Assembly: GCF_029223485.1 (NCBI RefSeq)
Contig: NZ_JARHTP010000010.1
Span: 310,001 to 374,000 of the forward strand
Length of the DNA stretch: 64,000 bases
Direction: 5' to 3'
DNA from: Streptomyces coacervatus
Lineage (GTDB): Bacteria > Actinomycetota > Actinomycetes > Streptomycetales > Streptomycetaceae
Position numbers and translations under genes: made by a program
Notes under the pieces: generated by a model
What the model was told of the DNA's origin: nothing
The model's database searches: none
Seen by the model: only the letters and a program-made list of their open reading frames with translations
In this document: one piece after another, positions 24,749 to 35,354 of the stretch
How the letters are laid out: each line of letters begins with the position of its first letter
How positions within the stretch are numbered: position 1 is the first letter of the stretch

Positions 24749-26657
24749 TCGATGCTTGCAAGTTCAACATTCGGCCATCGGGCTCCCGGGCGTCGGATTC
24801 CGCTTCCGGTTCCGCTTCCAGCTCTGTTTCGCCCGCAGCCGCACGTAGCAGCGCTCTGGCCACCGCATCCGCGTCCGAAAGTGTGACCGAATCCACTCCT
24901 GGCCGGGCCCCTGCCGCGGTCACCCAGTGCACGCCCTCCGTGGGCACCCCGAAGGCGAACCGCCTTGAATGCGCGCGGCCTTGACGGTCCGTCAGACGAT
25001 ACGGCCGCTCTGTTACGTCCAGCCCTCCGGTTTCGTAACCGTCGACGGTGTGCGGCCGGCACTGTCCCGTCTTCAGCAGCCGGGCGAGGAGTTCATCGGC
25101 CGTGCGTCGCAGATCCGGTTCCGGAAGGCGGGCCTCTATGAGGGTTGTCACACGCACCGACGACCCCGGCACCTCGGGGGAGCGCGCCACCCACGCCCCC
25201 TGCTCGGGCCGTACCTCCAGCCGCGGCCCGAGCACCTCCACCACGCCCGCCTCCACCAGCGCGGCCAGCTCCTCGATGCGCCGCCGGGGCGGGCCGATGG
25301 AGAGGAAGGCGTTGAGCGGGGTGTACCAGCGGTCCAGGTGCTCGCGGCGGGAGGCGCCGGTGAGCCCGCCGTGGTCGACGATCAGCCGCAGCTCGTTGCG
25401 CAGGTCGCGCAGCACGTCCAGGGCCGCCTTGAGCGGACCGTCCACATTGCCCAGGGCGGCCTGCGTCGCGTCCTCGCGCAGATACGCGAGCAGCCACTCC
25501 CGCCACTGCCGGGGGCCCTCGAACTCCCCTTCCGTATACGGTCGCGAGATGCGATCCCAGCTCCAGCGCTCATCGCCCGCGACCCCGAACTCGTCGAGTA
25601 CGTACGCCTCTTGGGGATCGCGATGGGGCACGGCGAGGAAGCGGTCCGCGAACTCCGGACTGCCGGTCAGCGCCGTGTAGTAGACCGTCTCCACCTCCTT
25701 CGCCACCAACGGCCATATCTCGGCCAGGAAGTCGGGCGCCTCGCCGGAGTCCGCGCGCTTGCGGAAGCCCGCGATCACCTCCGGGGTGAGGACGAGCGGG
25801 GTGTGCCGGCCGTACGGCCCCTTCGCGTTGTCGCCGCGCGCCTGGTACGGGATGCCGCGCCGGGAGCCGGCGTAGAGACGCGGTTCGCGGCCGGAGGGCA
25901 CATAGCGCAGGCCGTGGCGGCCGGAGACGAACCGGCCTCCCCGGCCCGTGGTCAACAGGGCCGTGTGGTCGAAGAAGTTGAGGCCCAGGCCGCGCAGCAG
26001 CACCGGTTCGCCGGGGGCTATGGGGGAGAGGCCGACGTCGGCCGGATTGGCGGGCGGGAAGTGGAGCAGGCCGTGGCGCTCGGCGTAGTCCGCGAGGCGG
26101 CGCTGCTCCGCGTCCGCGGCGGCCGGGAGGTGGCCCTGGGCGAGGACCACAGCGGACAGGCCGGACAGGGTGCCGCCGTCGTCGAGGGTCAGGGTCTGGC
26201 GGCCGTCTTCGGCGTCGTCGAGCCGTACGGCACGCGCCCGGTGCGTCTCGACGCGTACGGCGGGCGGGGCCTCGCGCACGACCTTCGCGAACACCCACTC
26301 CAGGTACCGGCCGTACTGGGCGCGGGTCGGGTACTCGTCCGCCCCCAGCCCGCCGCCCGCCCACTCGTACAGGCTCGGGCCCGGCCGGACCGGCCCCGAG
26401 CAGTCCACGCTGTCGTCGGTGAACAGGGTCACCTGGCAGGCCACGGTGTTCATCAGCAGCTCGGGCGACTGGGCGGTGCGCCACACGTTGCCGGGGCCCG
26501 GCGGCGCGGGGTCGACGACATGGACGGTCAGTCGCCCGCCCGGCGGGAGGAGCTCCTCCGCGGAGGCGCAGAGGCGTTCCAGCACGCTCGTGCCGCGCGG
26601 TCCGGCGCCGACCACGGCAAGGCAGACGGTGGGGGTTTCCGTGGTCGGTGCAGACAA
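24741..26657 (-). CDS. FAD/NAD(P)-binding protein (NAD_binding_9 family)
   Basis: A 638-residue flavoprotein-like enzyme. The N-terminal dinucleotide-binding motif is CLAVVGAGPRGTSVLERL (residues 11-28), with the HVVDPAPPGPGNVW segment downstream. LMNTVACQVTLFTDD and a second Rossmann element VVLAQGHLPAA follow. The YAGSRRGIPYQARGDN segment is typical of the FAD-NAD(P)-binding family fused in many secondary-metabolite clusters, but no cluster surrounds it here. The last 60 residues are acidic and repetitive (ELEAEPEAESDARE). It could be an N-hydroxylase-like enzyme or an amine/phosphonate oxidase; the substrate is not clear. Confidence 0.85.
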   Translation of the reverse strand: MSAPTTETPTVCLAVVGAGPRGTSVLERLCASAEELLPPGGRLTVHVVDPAPPGPGNVWRTAQSPELLMNTVACQVTLFTDDSVDCSGPVRPGPSLYEWAGGGLGADEYPTRAQYGRYLEWVFAKVVREAPPAVRVETHRARAVRLDDAEDGRQTLTLDDGGTLSGLSAVVLAQGHLPAAADAEQRRLADYAERHGLLHFPPANPADVGLSPIAPGEPVLLRGLGLNFFDHTALLTTGRGGRFVSGRHGLRYVPSGREPRLYAGSRRGIPYQARGDNAKGPYGRHTPLVLTPEVIAGFRKRADSGEAPDFLAEIWPLVAKEVETVYYTALTGSPEFADRFLAVPHRDPQEAYVLDEFGVAGDERWSWDRISRPYTEGEFEGPRQWREWLLAYLREDATQAALGNVDGPLKAALDVLRDLRNELRLIVDHGGLTGASRREHLDRWYTPLNAFLSIGPPRRRIEELAALVEAGVVEVLGPRLEVRPEQGAWVARSPEVPGSSVRVTTLIEARLPEPDLRRTADELLARLLKTGQCRPHTVDGYETGGLDVTERPYRLTDRQGRAHSRRFAFGVPTEGVHWVTAAGARPGVDSVTLSDADAVARALLRAAAGETELEAEPEAESDAREPDGRMLNLQASIR

Positions 26658-26793
26658 AGGGGTGACTCCCGGGCGTGTGGGGCGCTTGGCAGCAAACCGC
26701 CCGCTGGAAGCGGACGGTCCGCCTCATCATGCCGTCGGGAGTAACAGAAGCCAACGCGAGTCTCAGTCACCCCGTTTGTCACTCATGTGTCGC

Positions 26794-28428
<1,635 letters not shown>

Positions 28429-28520
28429 GGTGACGCCCTCCTCCGTCGCCCCGTACGGTACGGAACGACGGAGGTGGAGGGGGAGGTTCCTTTACAGAAT
28501 CCGCCGGATCATCCGCGAGA

Positions 28521-29165
28521 TCAGCAGCCGCTGAGGACCGAGCTCAGCTTGCTCTTCTCCGCCGAGTCGACGGAGAGGTCGTAGTAGTACTTCACCTGGA
28601 CCCAGGCGCGGACGTAGGTGCAGGCGTACGAGCTGAGCGGGGGCATCCACTCGGCCGGGTCCTTGTCGCCCTTGGACTGGTTGACGTTGTCCGTGACGGC
28701 GAGGAGCTGCGGGCGGGTGATGTCGTTGGCGAAGCCCTCGCGCTCGGACGTGGTCCACTGGCTGGCGCCGGAGTCCCAGGCCTCGGCGAGCGGCACGAGG
28801 TGGTCGATGTCGACGTCGGAGGCGGCGGTCCAGGTGGCGCCGTCGTAGACCGAGTACCAGCTGCCGCTGGTGGCGGTGCAGGCGGAGTTGGTGACGACGT
28901 TCGAGCCGTCCCGCTTGAGGATCCACTCACGGGTGTTGCAGGTGCCGCTGATGGTGTCCCACGTCGGGAACAGGGACCGCTGGTAGCCCGTGCGGTCCTC
29001 GGTCGCCACGGTCAGCGAGGCGAGGTAGGTGCGGGCGGTGGCGGCGCTGACCGGGGTGGGGAGCGCGGCGGAGGCGGTCGGGCTGTTGAAAAGTCCGACG
29101 GAGGCTATGAGTCCGGTAAGAGCCGCGAGTATGCTGAGCCGTCGACGCGCGTAGAACTTCGGCAT
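28521..29165 (-). CDS. Secreted HNH-type nuclease (DUF1524/GmrSD C-terminal-like)
   Basis: A 214-residue exported protein from ATG 29165 with AGGGAG upstream. The signal peptide is MPKFYARRRLSILAALTGLI and ends near SPTASAALP. The mature domain has two cysteines (TCNTREWILKRDG, SACTATSG), then DVDIDHLVPLAEAWDSG, where D-H plus the later N-D-I-T-R-P-Q-L and N-Q-S-K-G-D-K-D-P form the beta-beta-alpha metal nuclease core, and a final cysteine. This is the DUF1524/HNH fold seen in secreted streptomycete nucleases. Likely extracellular DNA or RNA degradation. Confidence 0.88.
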   Translation of the reverse strand: MPKFYARRRLSILAALTGLIASVGLFNSPTASAALPTPVSAATARTYLASLTVATEDRTGYQRSLFPTWDTISGTCNTREWILKRDGSNVVTNSACTATSGSWYSVYDGATWTAASDVDIDHLVPLAEAWDSGASQWTTSEREGFANDITRPQLLAVTDNVNQSKGDKDPAEWMPPLSSYACTYVRAWVQVKYYYDLSVDSAEKSKLSSVLSGC

Positions 29166-29321
29166 GCGAACTCCCTGGGGGTGTGGGGGCGTTGAGGTGC
29201 GGGCGATGGAATGCTCGCCGCGTCGTGTTGCCGGAAGGTGAGTGTTCGGTAAGAAGCTAGTGACGTGTTCATGACACGACAAGCTTTACGGTCGAACTTT
29301 CTCTCGCGTACCCTGGGTGGC

Positions 29322-29450
29322 GCAGAAGGGGAGTAGCTCTTCGCCGGACCGTCGACATACTGCTCAGCTCGTCTGAGCCGGCGCCCGGAGGCGGGTCCCT
29401 GTGGACCTCGCCAGCGAGACCTTCGGCAAGCAGTGCACCCATGTGTGCTG
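29322..29450 (+). ncRNA. yybP-ykoY manganese riboswitch
   Basis: The hallmark elements are in order: AAGGGGAGTAG (29326-29336), GTCGACATACTG (29351-29362), a variable GC-rich arm with GCCGGCGCCCGGAGGC, and GCCAGCGAGACCTTCGG (29410-29426). The A-rich binding motifs GGGGAGUAG/GACAUACUG and CGAGACC are the Mn2+-binding loops of this family. It lies 68-190 bp upstream of a TMEM165/GDT1 transporter gene, the classic partner. The rest of the 352-bp gap (29166-29321) holds the divergent promoters. Confidence 0.9.
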
Positions 29451-29517
29451 CCATGCCGAGGTGTCCGCGCACAGCAGTCACACTCTCGGTGGGGCAGCCC
29501 CGACCGATTGAGGAACC

Positions 29518-30099
29518 TTGATCAGCTTCACCGTCACGGCGCTCGTCTTCGGCGTCGTCTTCCTTGCCGAACTGCCGGACAAGACCGCGCTCGCCGGGCT
29601 GGTGCTGGGCACCCGCTACCGCGCCTCCTACGTCTTCGCCGGCGTCGCCGCCGCCTTCGCCCTGCATGTCGCACTCGCCGTCGCGGCCGGCAGTGTGCTG
29701 ACGCTGCTGCCGCAGCGGATCGTGCACGCGTTGACCGGAGTGCTGTTCCTCGGGGGCGCTGCGGTGCTGCTCATGAAGAGGGGCGAGGACGAGGGGGAGA
29801 TCCGGCGGCCCGAGAACCAGTCCTTCTGGAAGGTCGCCGGTACCGGATTCATGCTCATCCTGGTCGCCGAGTTCGGGGACCTGACCCAGATCATGACGGC
29901 GAACCTCGCGGCCCGTTACGACGACCCGCTCTCCGTCGGCCTGGGGGCGGTGCTGGCGCTGTGGGCCGTGGCCGGGCTCGGGATCGTCGGCGGGAAGGCG
30001 CTGATGAAGCGGGTGCCGCTGGCTCTGATCACGAAGATCGCGGCGCTGCTGATGCTGGCGCTCGGCGGGTGGAGTCTGTGGGAGGCCGTGAGCGGCTGA
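29518..30099 (+). CDS. TMEM165/GDT1 (UPF0016) family transporter
   Basis: A 193-residue membrane protein of six helices in two homologous halves. The family motif E-x-G-D-K/R-T/S is seen as AELPDKTALAG in the first half (with P replacing G) and AEFGDLTQIMTAN in the second. Members export Mn2+ or exchange Ca2+/H+. A central charged loop is KRGEDEGEIRRPENQ. The start is TTG 29518 after GAGGAACC. A manganese riboswitch directly upstream strongly supports Mn2+ export under manganese excess. Confidence 0.92.
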   Translation: MISFTVTALVFGVVFLAELPDKTALAGLVLGTRYRASYVFAGVAAAFALHVALAVAAGSVLTLLPQRIVHALTGVLFLGGAAVLLMKRGEDEGEIRRPENQSFWKVAGTGFMLILVAEFGDLTQIMTANLAARYDDPLSVGLGAVLALWAVAGLGIVGGKALMKRVPLALITKIAALLMLALGGWSLWEAVSG

Positions 30100-30245
30100 G
30101 CTGAACGGTCGGTGAACTGTTGCCGGATGCGGTGGCGGATGACGGCCTGGTTTTGTACCGTGTAGGAACAAAGTGGCTCCCGCCCGTTTTCCCTGACCGG
30201 CGGGCGGGGCCGCCTTGTCTCCTCATCTCTGCCCTGGAGCTGCCG

Positions 30246-30914
30246 ATGACGGTCACCACCGTGCCCACCGTCCTCACCGCCCGCGCCCTCCTGCTGGACA
30301 TGGACGGCACCCTCGTGAACTCCGACGCCGCCGTAGAGCGCATCTGGCGGCGCTGGGCCGAGCGGCACGGGCTGGACGCCGTCGAGATCATGAAGGTGGT
30401 GCACGGACGCCAGGGCTACGCCTCCATGGCGCTGCTGCTGCCCGACCGCCCCATGGAGCAGAACCTCGCCGACAACGCGCGGATGCTGGCCGAGGAGACC
30501 GCCGATCTGGACGGCGTGGTCCCGATCCCGGGTGCTCCCGAGTTCCTCGCCTCCCTGCAGGGCCTTCCGCATGCCCTGGTGACCTCGGCGGACCTGGCCC
30601 TCGCCACGGCGCGGATGGGGGCGGCGGGGCTGTCGCTGCCGGATGTGTGTGTGACCGCCGAGTCTGTCGGCGCCAGTAAGCCGGATCCTGAGGGGTTCCT
30701 CAAGGGGGCCGCTGAGCTGGGGGTCGACCCGGTCGACTGCATTGTCTTCGAGGACTCCGCGGCCGGGATCCAGGCGGGGCGCTCCGCGGGGATGCGGGTT
30801 GTCGGGGTTGGTGCGCGGGCGGATCTTCATGAGCCGGATGTGGTGGTGCGGGATCTGACGCGTGTGCGGGTCGAGGCTGTGTCGGGCGGGGGGATTCGGC
30901 TGTACGTCGGGTGA
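30246..30914 (+). CDS. HAD-family phosphatase (sugar-phosphatase-like)
   Basis: A 222-residue haloacid-dehalogenase hydrolase, beta-phosphoglucomutase/YfbT-like subgroup. The nucleophile motif is LLLDMDGTLVNSDAAVERI, the threonine of motif II is in ALVTSADLALA, and the lysine and acidic motif III/IV are ESVGASKPDPEGFL and VFEDSAAGIQAGRSAGM. A helical cap lies at about 25-90. It likely dephosphorylates small sugar or polyol phosphates. The start ATG 30246 was chosen over the longer frame from 30120, which has no homology-like content. It is followed by a family B repeat and the convergent PG-binding gene. Confidence 0.9.
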   Translation: MTVTTVPTVLTARALLLDMDGTLVNSDAAVERIWRRWAERHGLDAVEIMKVVHGRQGYASMALLLPDRPMEQNLADNARMLAEETADLDGVVPIPGAPEFLASLQGLPHALVTSADLALATARMGAAGLSLPDVCVTAESVGASKPDPEGFLKGAAELGVDPVDCIVFEDSAAGIQAGRSAGMRVVGVGARADLHEPDVVVRDLTRVRVEAVSGGGIRLYVG

Positions 30915-30945
30915 CCGGCGCCGGCGCTGGAGTGCGGGGGTGGGT

Positions 30946-31018
30946 TCGCTCGCCCGCGCTGGCGGGGTGCCGCCTGCGCCCACCCGTGCCGCCCCAGCGG
31001 CACGACTGCCCGCAGGCT
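30946..31018 (+). repeat. Dispersed repeat family B, copy 1
   Basis: A 73-bp copy sharing its ends with the two identical copies near 51.0 and 52.9 kb (head CGCCCGCGCTGGCGGGGTGC, tail CGGCACGACTGCCCGCAGGC). Its middle differs (GCGCCCACCCGTGCC). It lies between two convergent genes and ends 9 bp from the stop codon of the next gene. Confidence 0.85.
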
Positions 31019-31026
31019 ACGCACAG

Positions 31027-32022
31027 TCAGGGCTCCGTCGTCTCCGATTCCAGCCATGCTCGCGTCTCGGCGCCGTACACGCCCAGTTCGTCGCCCTGGA
31101 TCCCCCGCGCCCACTGGTATCTGCTGACCGCGTCCTCGACGCCCTCGTTGTAGTGCCCGGTCGCCTGTCGGGTGTAGAGGCCGAGCTGGGTCAGGCGCAG
31201 TTCCAGTTCCTTCACCTCGGGGCCCTGGGAACCGCGGCGCAGGACGGGTGGTGCAGTCGTGGCGGTGTCGGTCGTCCCGATGCTGCCGCTGGCGGTGGCA
31301 GTCGGCGGGGTCGTCGTCGGCTTGGCCGAGCGGGACGGGCTCGGTGAGGCGCTTGTCGCCGACGGGGACGGGGAGAGCGACGGGCTTGCGCTGACCGCCG
31401 GTGCCGGCGGTGCGGACGGCCGTACGGACGTGGTGTTCCGCGAGGGCGGCACGGACGCCTCGCTCGACGATGCGTCGGGCACGCTCGCCCGTACGTCGTC
31501 GGGCAGCGCGGTGTCGTGCCGTGAGGGCGTCTCGTAGGAGAAGAGTCCGCTCGCAAGTCCGGCCGCCGCCAGCACCGACACGACGGCCCCGCCGGCGCCG
31601 AGCAGCACGGTACGGAGTCTGCGGCGCTTCCGGTGCGCTGCGTCGTCGTATTCGTAGTCCTCGTAGTGCTCGTGGTCCTCGAAGTCCTTGGCGTGCGTGT
31701 CCGCCGGGCCTCCGCTCTCGAACAGGCGCAGGTCGTCGGTGTTCGGCACCACGGGGCTCACGGGCTCGGGCGGCACCGGCCGCAGCGGCATCGTCGCCTC
31801 GACGGGCGGCACCGCCGGCTGCTCGGCAGCGGCCCCGTCGCCCTCCAGCTCCACATACGGCCGTATTCGCAGCGGATCGAAGTCCTCCGCCGCGGCCTGC
31901 TCGGCCGTACGGGCGTCGCGCAGGGCGTCGGACGCCCGTTGAGTGCAGCCGCAGGACGGGGTGTTGTCCGCCTCTCTGGGCGCCCCGCACTCCGGGCACT
32001 GGTGACCTTTCGGGTCTGTCAC
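31027..32022 (-). CDS. Membrane protein with zinc ribbon and C-terminal peptidoglycan-binding domain
   Basis: A 331-residue protein from GTG 32022, eight bases after AGGGAGGGA. Residues 1-30 are a zinc ribbon (CPECGAPREADNTPSCGC). An acidic, disordered cytosolic region follows (DFEDHEHYEDYEYDD). One transmembrane helix is at about 140-160 (LRTVLLGAGGAVVSVLAAAGLASGLF). A long S/T/P-rich linker crosses the wall, and the C-terminus is a PG_binding_1 domain (LRRGSQGPEVKELELRLTQLGLY...YQWARGIQGDELGVYG). This links a cytosolic metal/redox or nucleic acid sensor to the cell wall. The function is not established. Confidence 0.85.
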   Translation of the reverse strand: MTDPKGHQCPECGAPREADNTPSCGCTQRASDALRDARTAEQAAAEDFDPLRIRPYVELEGDGAAAEQPAVPPVEATMPLRPVPPEPVSPVVPNTDDLRLFESGGPADTHAKDFEDHEHYEDYEYDDAAHRKRRRLRTVLLGAGGAVVSVLAAAGLASGLFSYETPSRHDTALPDDVRASVPDASSSEASVPPSRNTTSVRPSAPPAPAVSASPSLSPSPSATSASPSPSRSAKPTTTPPTATASGSIGTTDTATTAPPVLRRGSQGPEVKELELRLTQLGLYTRQATGHYNEGVEDAVSRYQWARGIQGDELGVYGAETRAWLESETTEP

Positions 32023-32190
32023 GTGTTCATCCCTCCCTTCACGCTCCCCTCGCGAACTCCAGAGGTTATCCAGATCGTCTCCACGCCGTGGCCGTAGCCC
32101 CCGGAATATCGGCTTCCAACAGGACTCAACAGGCCATAACCGGTCACACCGATCACCATGGACGTGTAACGAGAGCCGCGGGAGGTCTTC

Positions 32191-34272
32191 ATGGCCGGGG
32201 ATGCGCACGGTATGACAGGGAATGTGCGTGACGCACAGCCGCCCTCGAAGCCCCCGCAGCGGGGCAGTGCCGCCCAGGAGCATGTGTCCGGGAACGTTCT
32301 CGTCTCGATCGGTGCCCTGCTCCTCGGGATGCTGCTCGCCGCTCTCGACCAGACCATCGTGTCGACCGCGCTGCCCACCATCGTCAGCGACCTCGGCGGT
32401 CTGGAGCACCTGTCCTGGGTGGTCACCGCGTATCTGCTGGCCTCGACCGCCGCGACCCCGCTGTGGGGCAAGCTCGGTGACCAGTACGGACGGAAGCGAC
32501 TGTTCCAGATCGCGATCGTGATTTTTCTCGCCGGCTCGGCTCTGTGCGGAATGGCGCAGAACATGCCCCAGTTGATCGCCTTCCGGGCGGTGCAGGGGCT
32601 GGGCGGCGGCGGGTTGATGGTGCTGTCGATGGCGATCGTCGGGGATGTCGTCGCGCCGCGTGAACGCGGGCGTTATCAGGGGCTGTTCGGAGCCGTCTTC
32701 GGTGCGACGAGTGTCCTGGGGCCGCTGCTCGGCGGGCTGTTCACCCAACACCTCAGCTGGCGCTGGGTCTTCTACGTCAACCTGCCCGTCGGAGTCGTCG
32801 CCCTCGCCGTGATCGCGACCGCACTGCGCATCCCGCGCAAGGCCACGAAGCATGTCATCGACTACCTCGGCACCTTCCTGATCGCCGCGGTCGCCACCAG
32901 TCTGATCCTGGTCGCCTCCCTCGGCGGGACGACCTGGGGCTGGGGTTCGGCGCAGATCATCGGGCTGATCGTGCTCGGCGTCGGACTGACCGTGGCGTTC
33001 GTGGCCGTGGAGCGCAGGGCCGCCGAACCCGTCCTCCCGCTCAAGCTGTTCCGCATCCGAACCTTCGCCCTCTCCGCGGTCATCAGCTTCATCGTCGGCT
33101 TCGCCATGTTCGGCGCGATGACCTATCTGCCGACCTTCCTCCAGGTCGTCCAGGGCGTGACGCCCACCATGTCCGGTGTGCATATGCTGCCGATGGTGTT
33201 CGGCATGCTGCTGTCGTCCACCGCCTCCGGCCAGATCGTCAGCCGCACCGGCCGCTGGAAGGTGTTCCCGATCGCGGGCACCGGCATCACCGCCCTCGGT
33301 CTGCTCCTCCTCCACCAGCTCGACGAGAACAGCTCCACGGCCGTGATGAGCGTGGACTTCTTCGTCTTCGGCCTCGGACTCGGCCTGGTCATGCAGGTGC
33401 TGGTCCTCATCGTGCAGAACGCCGTCTCCTACGAGGATCTCGGTGTCGCCACCTCGGGCGCCACTTTCTTCCGCTCGATCGGCGCCTCCTTCGGCGTGGC
33501 GATCTTCGGCACGGTCTTCGCGAGCCGCCTCGGCGACAAGCTGACGGCCGCCTTCCGGGGCGTCCGGCTCCCCGCCGGCGTCTCCGCGGACTCGCTCAAG
33601 TCCGACCCGCGTGGCATCGCCTCACTGCCACCCGATCTGCGCGGACCCGCCCTGCACGCGTACGCCGCGGCCATCACCGACGTCTTCCTCTACGCCGCCC
33701 CCGTCGCCCTCCTCGGCTTCGTACTGGCCTGGTTCCTCAAGGAGGACAAGCTGCGCGGCTCGGTCACCGCGCCCGACGTCACGGAGACCCTTGCCAGCAA
33801 TCCGGTCGAGCGGTCCTCGTACGACGAGGTGTGCCGCGCGCTGTCCCTGCTCGGCACCCGGGATGGCCGGCGCGAGGTCTACCGGAAGATCACCGAACGG
33901 GCGGGCTACGACCTGCTGCCCGCGGCGAGCTGGCTGCTGCTGCGGATCAAGAAGCACGGCTGGGCCGAGCCCGGCGTGCTCGCCGAGCGCAGCGCGGTGC
34001 CGCTGCAGGTCGTCATCGCCGCCGCTCGGCAGATCGAGGAACGGCGCCTGGCCACCCGTGAGGGCCTCGACCTGATCCTCACCGAGCAGGGCCGCGTGGT
34101 CGCCGAACGGCTTGCACAGGCCCGTGAGGAGTCATTCGCGCAACTGCTCGGCGACTGGTGGGGCCCGGACCGCCCGACCGACCTGAACCGCCTGGTCAAG
34201 GAGCTGACCGACGAGATGTGCGGCTCGGACCGGGAGCAGCCGCACAACGGATCGGTGGAGCGGGTCAGTTGA
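32191..34272 (+). CDS. DHA2 MFS transporter with C-terminal winged-helix domain
   Basis: A 693-residue protein. Residues 40-540 form a 14-TM DHA2 exporter with LDQTIVSTALPTIVSDL and motif A GKLGDQYGRKRLF. After the last helix (LLGFVLAWFLKEDKL) come about 150 cytosolic residues. They start with an R-P-rich linker and fold as a MarR-like winged helix (LLPAASWLLLRIKKHG, VIAAARQIEERRLATREGLDLILTEQGR), ending in a helix. A DNA-binding-like domain tethered to a membrane pump is unusual. It may sense the transported drug at the membrane and contact DNA or another protein. GGGAGG precedes the ATG at 32191. Confidence 0.88.
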   Translation: MAGDAHGMTGNVRDAQPPSKPPQRGSAAQEHVSGNVLVSIGALLLGMLLAALDQTIVSTALPTIVSDLGGLEHLSWVVTAYLLASTAATPLWGKLGDQYGRKRLFQIAIVIFLAGSALCGMAQNMPQLIAFRAVQGLGGGGLMVLSMAIVGDVVAPRERGRYQGLFGAVFGATSVLGPLLGGLFTQHLSWRWVFYVNLPVGVVALAVIATALRIPRKATKHVIDYLGTFLIAAVATSLILVASLGGTTWGWGSAQIIGLIVLGVGLTVAFVAVERRAAEPVLPLKLFRIRTFALSAVISFIVGFAMFGAMTYLPTFLQVVQGVTPTMSGVHMLPMVFGMLLSSTASGQIVSRTGRWKVFPIAGTGITALGLLLLHQLDENSSTAVMSVDFFVFGLGLGLVMQVLVLIVQNAVSYEDLGVATSGATFFRSIGASFGVAIFGTVFASRLGDKLTAAFRGVRLPAGVSADSLKSDPRGIASLPPDLRGPALHAYAAAITDVFLYAAPVALLGFVLAWFLKEDKLRGSVTAPDVTETLASNPVERSSYDEVCRALSLLGTRDGRREVYRKITERAGYDLLPAASWLLLRIKKHGWAEPGVLAERSAVPLQVVIAAARQIEERRLATREGLDLILTEQGRVVAERLAQAREESFAQLLGDWWGPDRPTDLNRLVKELTDEMCGSDREQPHNGSVERVS

Positions 34273-34759
34273 GCAGGTCCTTGCGGAACCAGTGCTCGGC
34301 GTACTTGTCGTCGTTGTGCGGCTCGGTCTCGCTGTAGCCGAGCCGTGCGTACAGGGCGCGGGCCTCGACCAGGTCACCGCGGGTGTCGAGGAGCAACTGC
34401 CGGGCGCCGAGGGCTCGGGCGGCCTCCTCGGCGGCGCGCACGAGGAGCGGGGCGCCGCCCTTGCCGCGCATCCCCTCGGACACGAACACCCGGGTGAGCT
34501 CGGCCGTCGCGGCATTCAGCAGCCGTACGCCCGCCGACCCGGCGGCCTCACCCTCGTACCGCCCGACCAGCAACTGCCCGCTCGGCGGGGCGAGTTCGGC
34601 ACCGGTGCGGGCCGCGATCTCCCGCTCCAGCTCGCCCGGATCCGTCCGCCGCCCCTCGTGCAGGAGGTACCAGCGGTCGCTGACCTCCGTGTAGTACGCC
34701 CGCCAGAGGGCTGCGGCGACGGGGGAGTCGTAGGGTTCCGGGGCGATCGTCCAGGTCAT
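34265..34759 (-). CDS. GNAT-family N-acetyltransferase
   Basis: A 164-residue acetyltransferase. Motif A is VFVSEGMRGKGGAPLLVRAAEEAARALGARQLLLDT, with the G-K-G-G-A coenzyme A loop, followed by the C-terminal helix/strand DLVEARALYARLGYSETEPHNDD, typical of GNAT. The N-terminal sheet is TWTIAPEPYDSPVAAALW. The gene is convergent with the MFS/winged-helix gene and overlaps it by 8 bp. Substrate unknown. Confidence 0.87.
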   Translation of the reverse strand: MTWTIAPEPYDSPVAAALWRAYYTEVSDRWYLLHEGRRTDPGELEREIAARTGAELAPPSGQLLVGRYEGEAAGSAGVRLLNAATAELTRVFVSEGMRGKGGAPLLVRAAEEAARALGARQLLLDTRGDLVEARALYARLGYSETEPHNDDKYAEHWFRKDLLN

Positions 34760-34850
34760 CCGCTCATTCTGCGGAGACGGTGTGCGGGGAACGCAACCGG
34801 ATATGTGTGCCCGGGACCTGGCGGAACGACTCCTACGCGGTTGATCCGCC

Positions 34851-35273
34851 CTAAGCTGAAGCCGAAGCCGAAGCCGTCCGGCGCTCCCGCCACTCCCGTG
34901 CGACCTCGTCGACGTCGTACGGCTTCATACCGAGCGGAGGGCCGGGCGGCGGCTTGAACATCATGTCGCGGATCTTGACGTTGACGTCCGTGACGATCTT
35001 CCGTGCGATCCGCTCCGAGGGTGCCGCATACGCCGCCGCGAGCGCGTCCTCGGCCTCCTTGCGCAGGGCGAGCGTGGGCGGCAGCACGGAGAGGCCCTCG
35101 CGGGCCATCTTCTGTTTGATCCACCACAGTTCGTCGTACGAGGTGTCGGTGCCCGGGGGCAACGGCTTGCCCGCGCCGGAAAGGTGGGTGAATTCGCCGC
35201 GCCTCTCGGCGTCGCGGATCTGTTTGTCGACCCAGGACTCGAACGGCACACCCGGTGGCTTTCGCTCGGTCAT
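34851..35273 (-). CDS. DUF1992 family protein (DnaJC28-like conserved domain)
   Basis: A 140-residue soluble protein with the DUF1992 pattern: SWVDKQIRDAERRGEFTHLSGAGKPLPP near the N-terminus, KMAREGLSVLPPTLALRKEAEDAL in the middle, and the helical ERIARKIVTDVNVKIRDMMFKPPPGPP. The last residues are low complexity (TASASASA). The family is present in bacteria and in eukaryotic DnaJC28, and no catalytic role is known. It has its own short leader. The neighbouring FHA gene is divergent. Confidence 0.85.
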   Translation of the reverse strand: MTERKPPGVPFESWVDKQIRDAERRGEFTHLSGAGKPLPPGTDTSYDELWWIKQKMAREGLSVLPPTLALRKEAEDALAAAYAAPSERIARKIVTDVNVKIRDMMFKPPPGPPLGMKPYDVDEVAREWRERRTASASASA

Positions 35274-35354
35274 GACTCCATTGTGCCGGACGCGGCAGGC
35301 CCGGGCGATTTATCATGCGGCCGCTGTGTAAGGACACTTCAAGAGGAGCAGCGC

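Noticed and set aside
32023..33315. N-terminal extension of the zinc-ribbon protein across the MFS gene
   Set aside because: It is antisense to MFS coding sequence; the GTG at 32022 has a clear SD and starts at the zinc ribbon.
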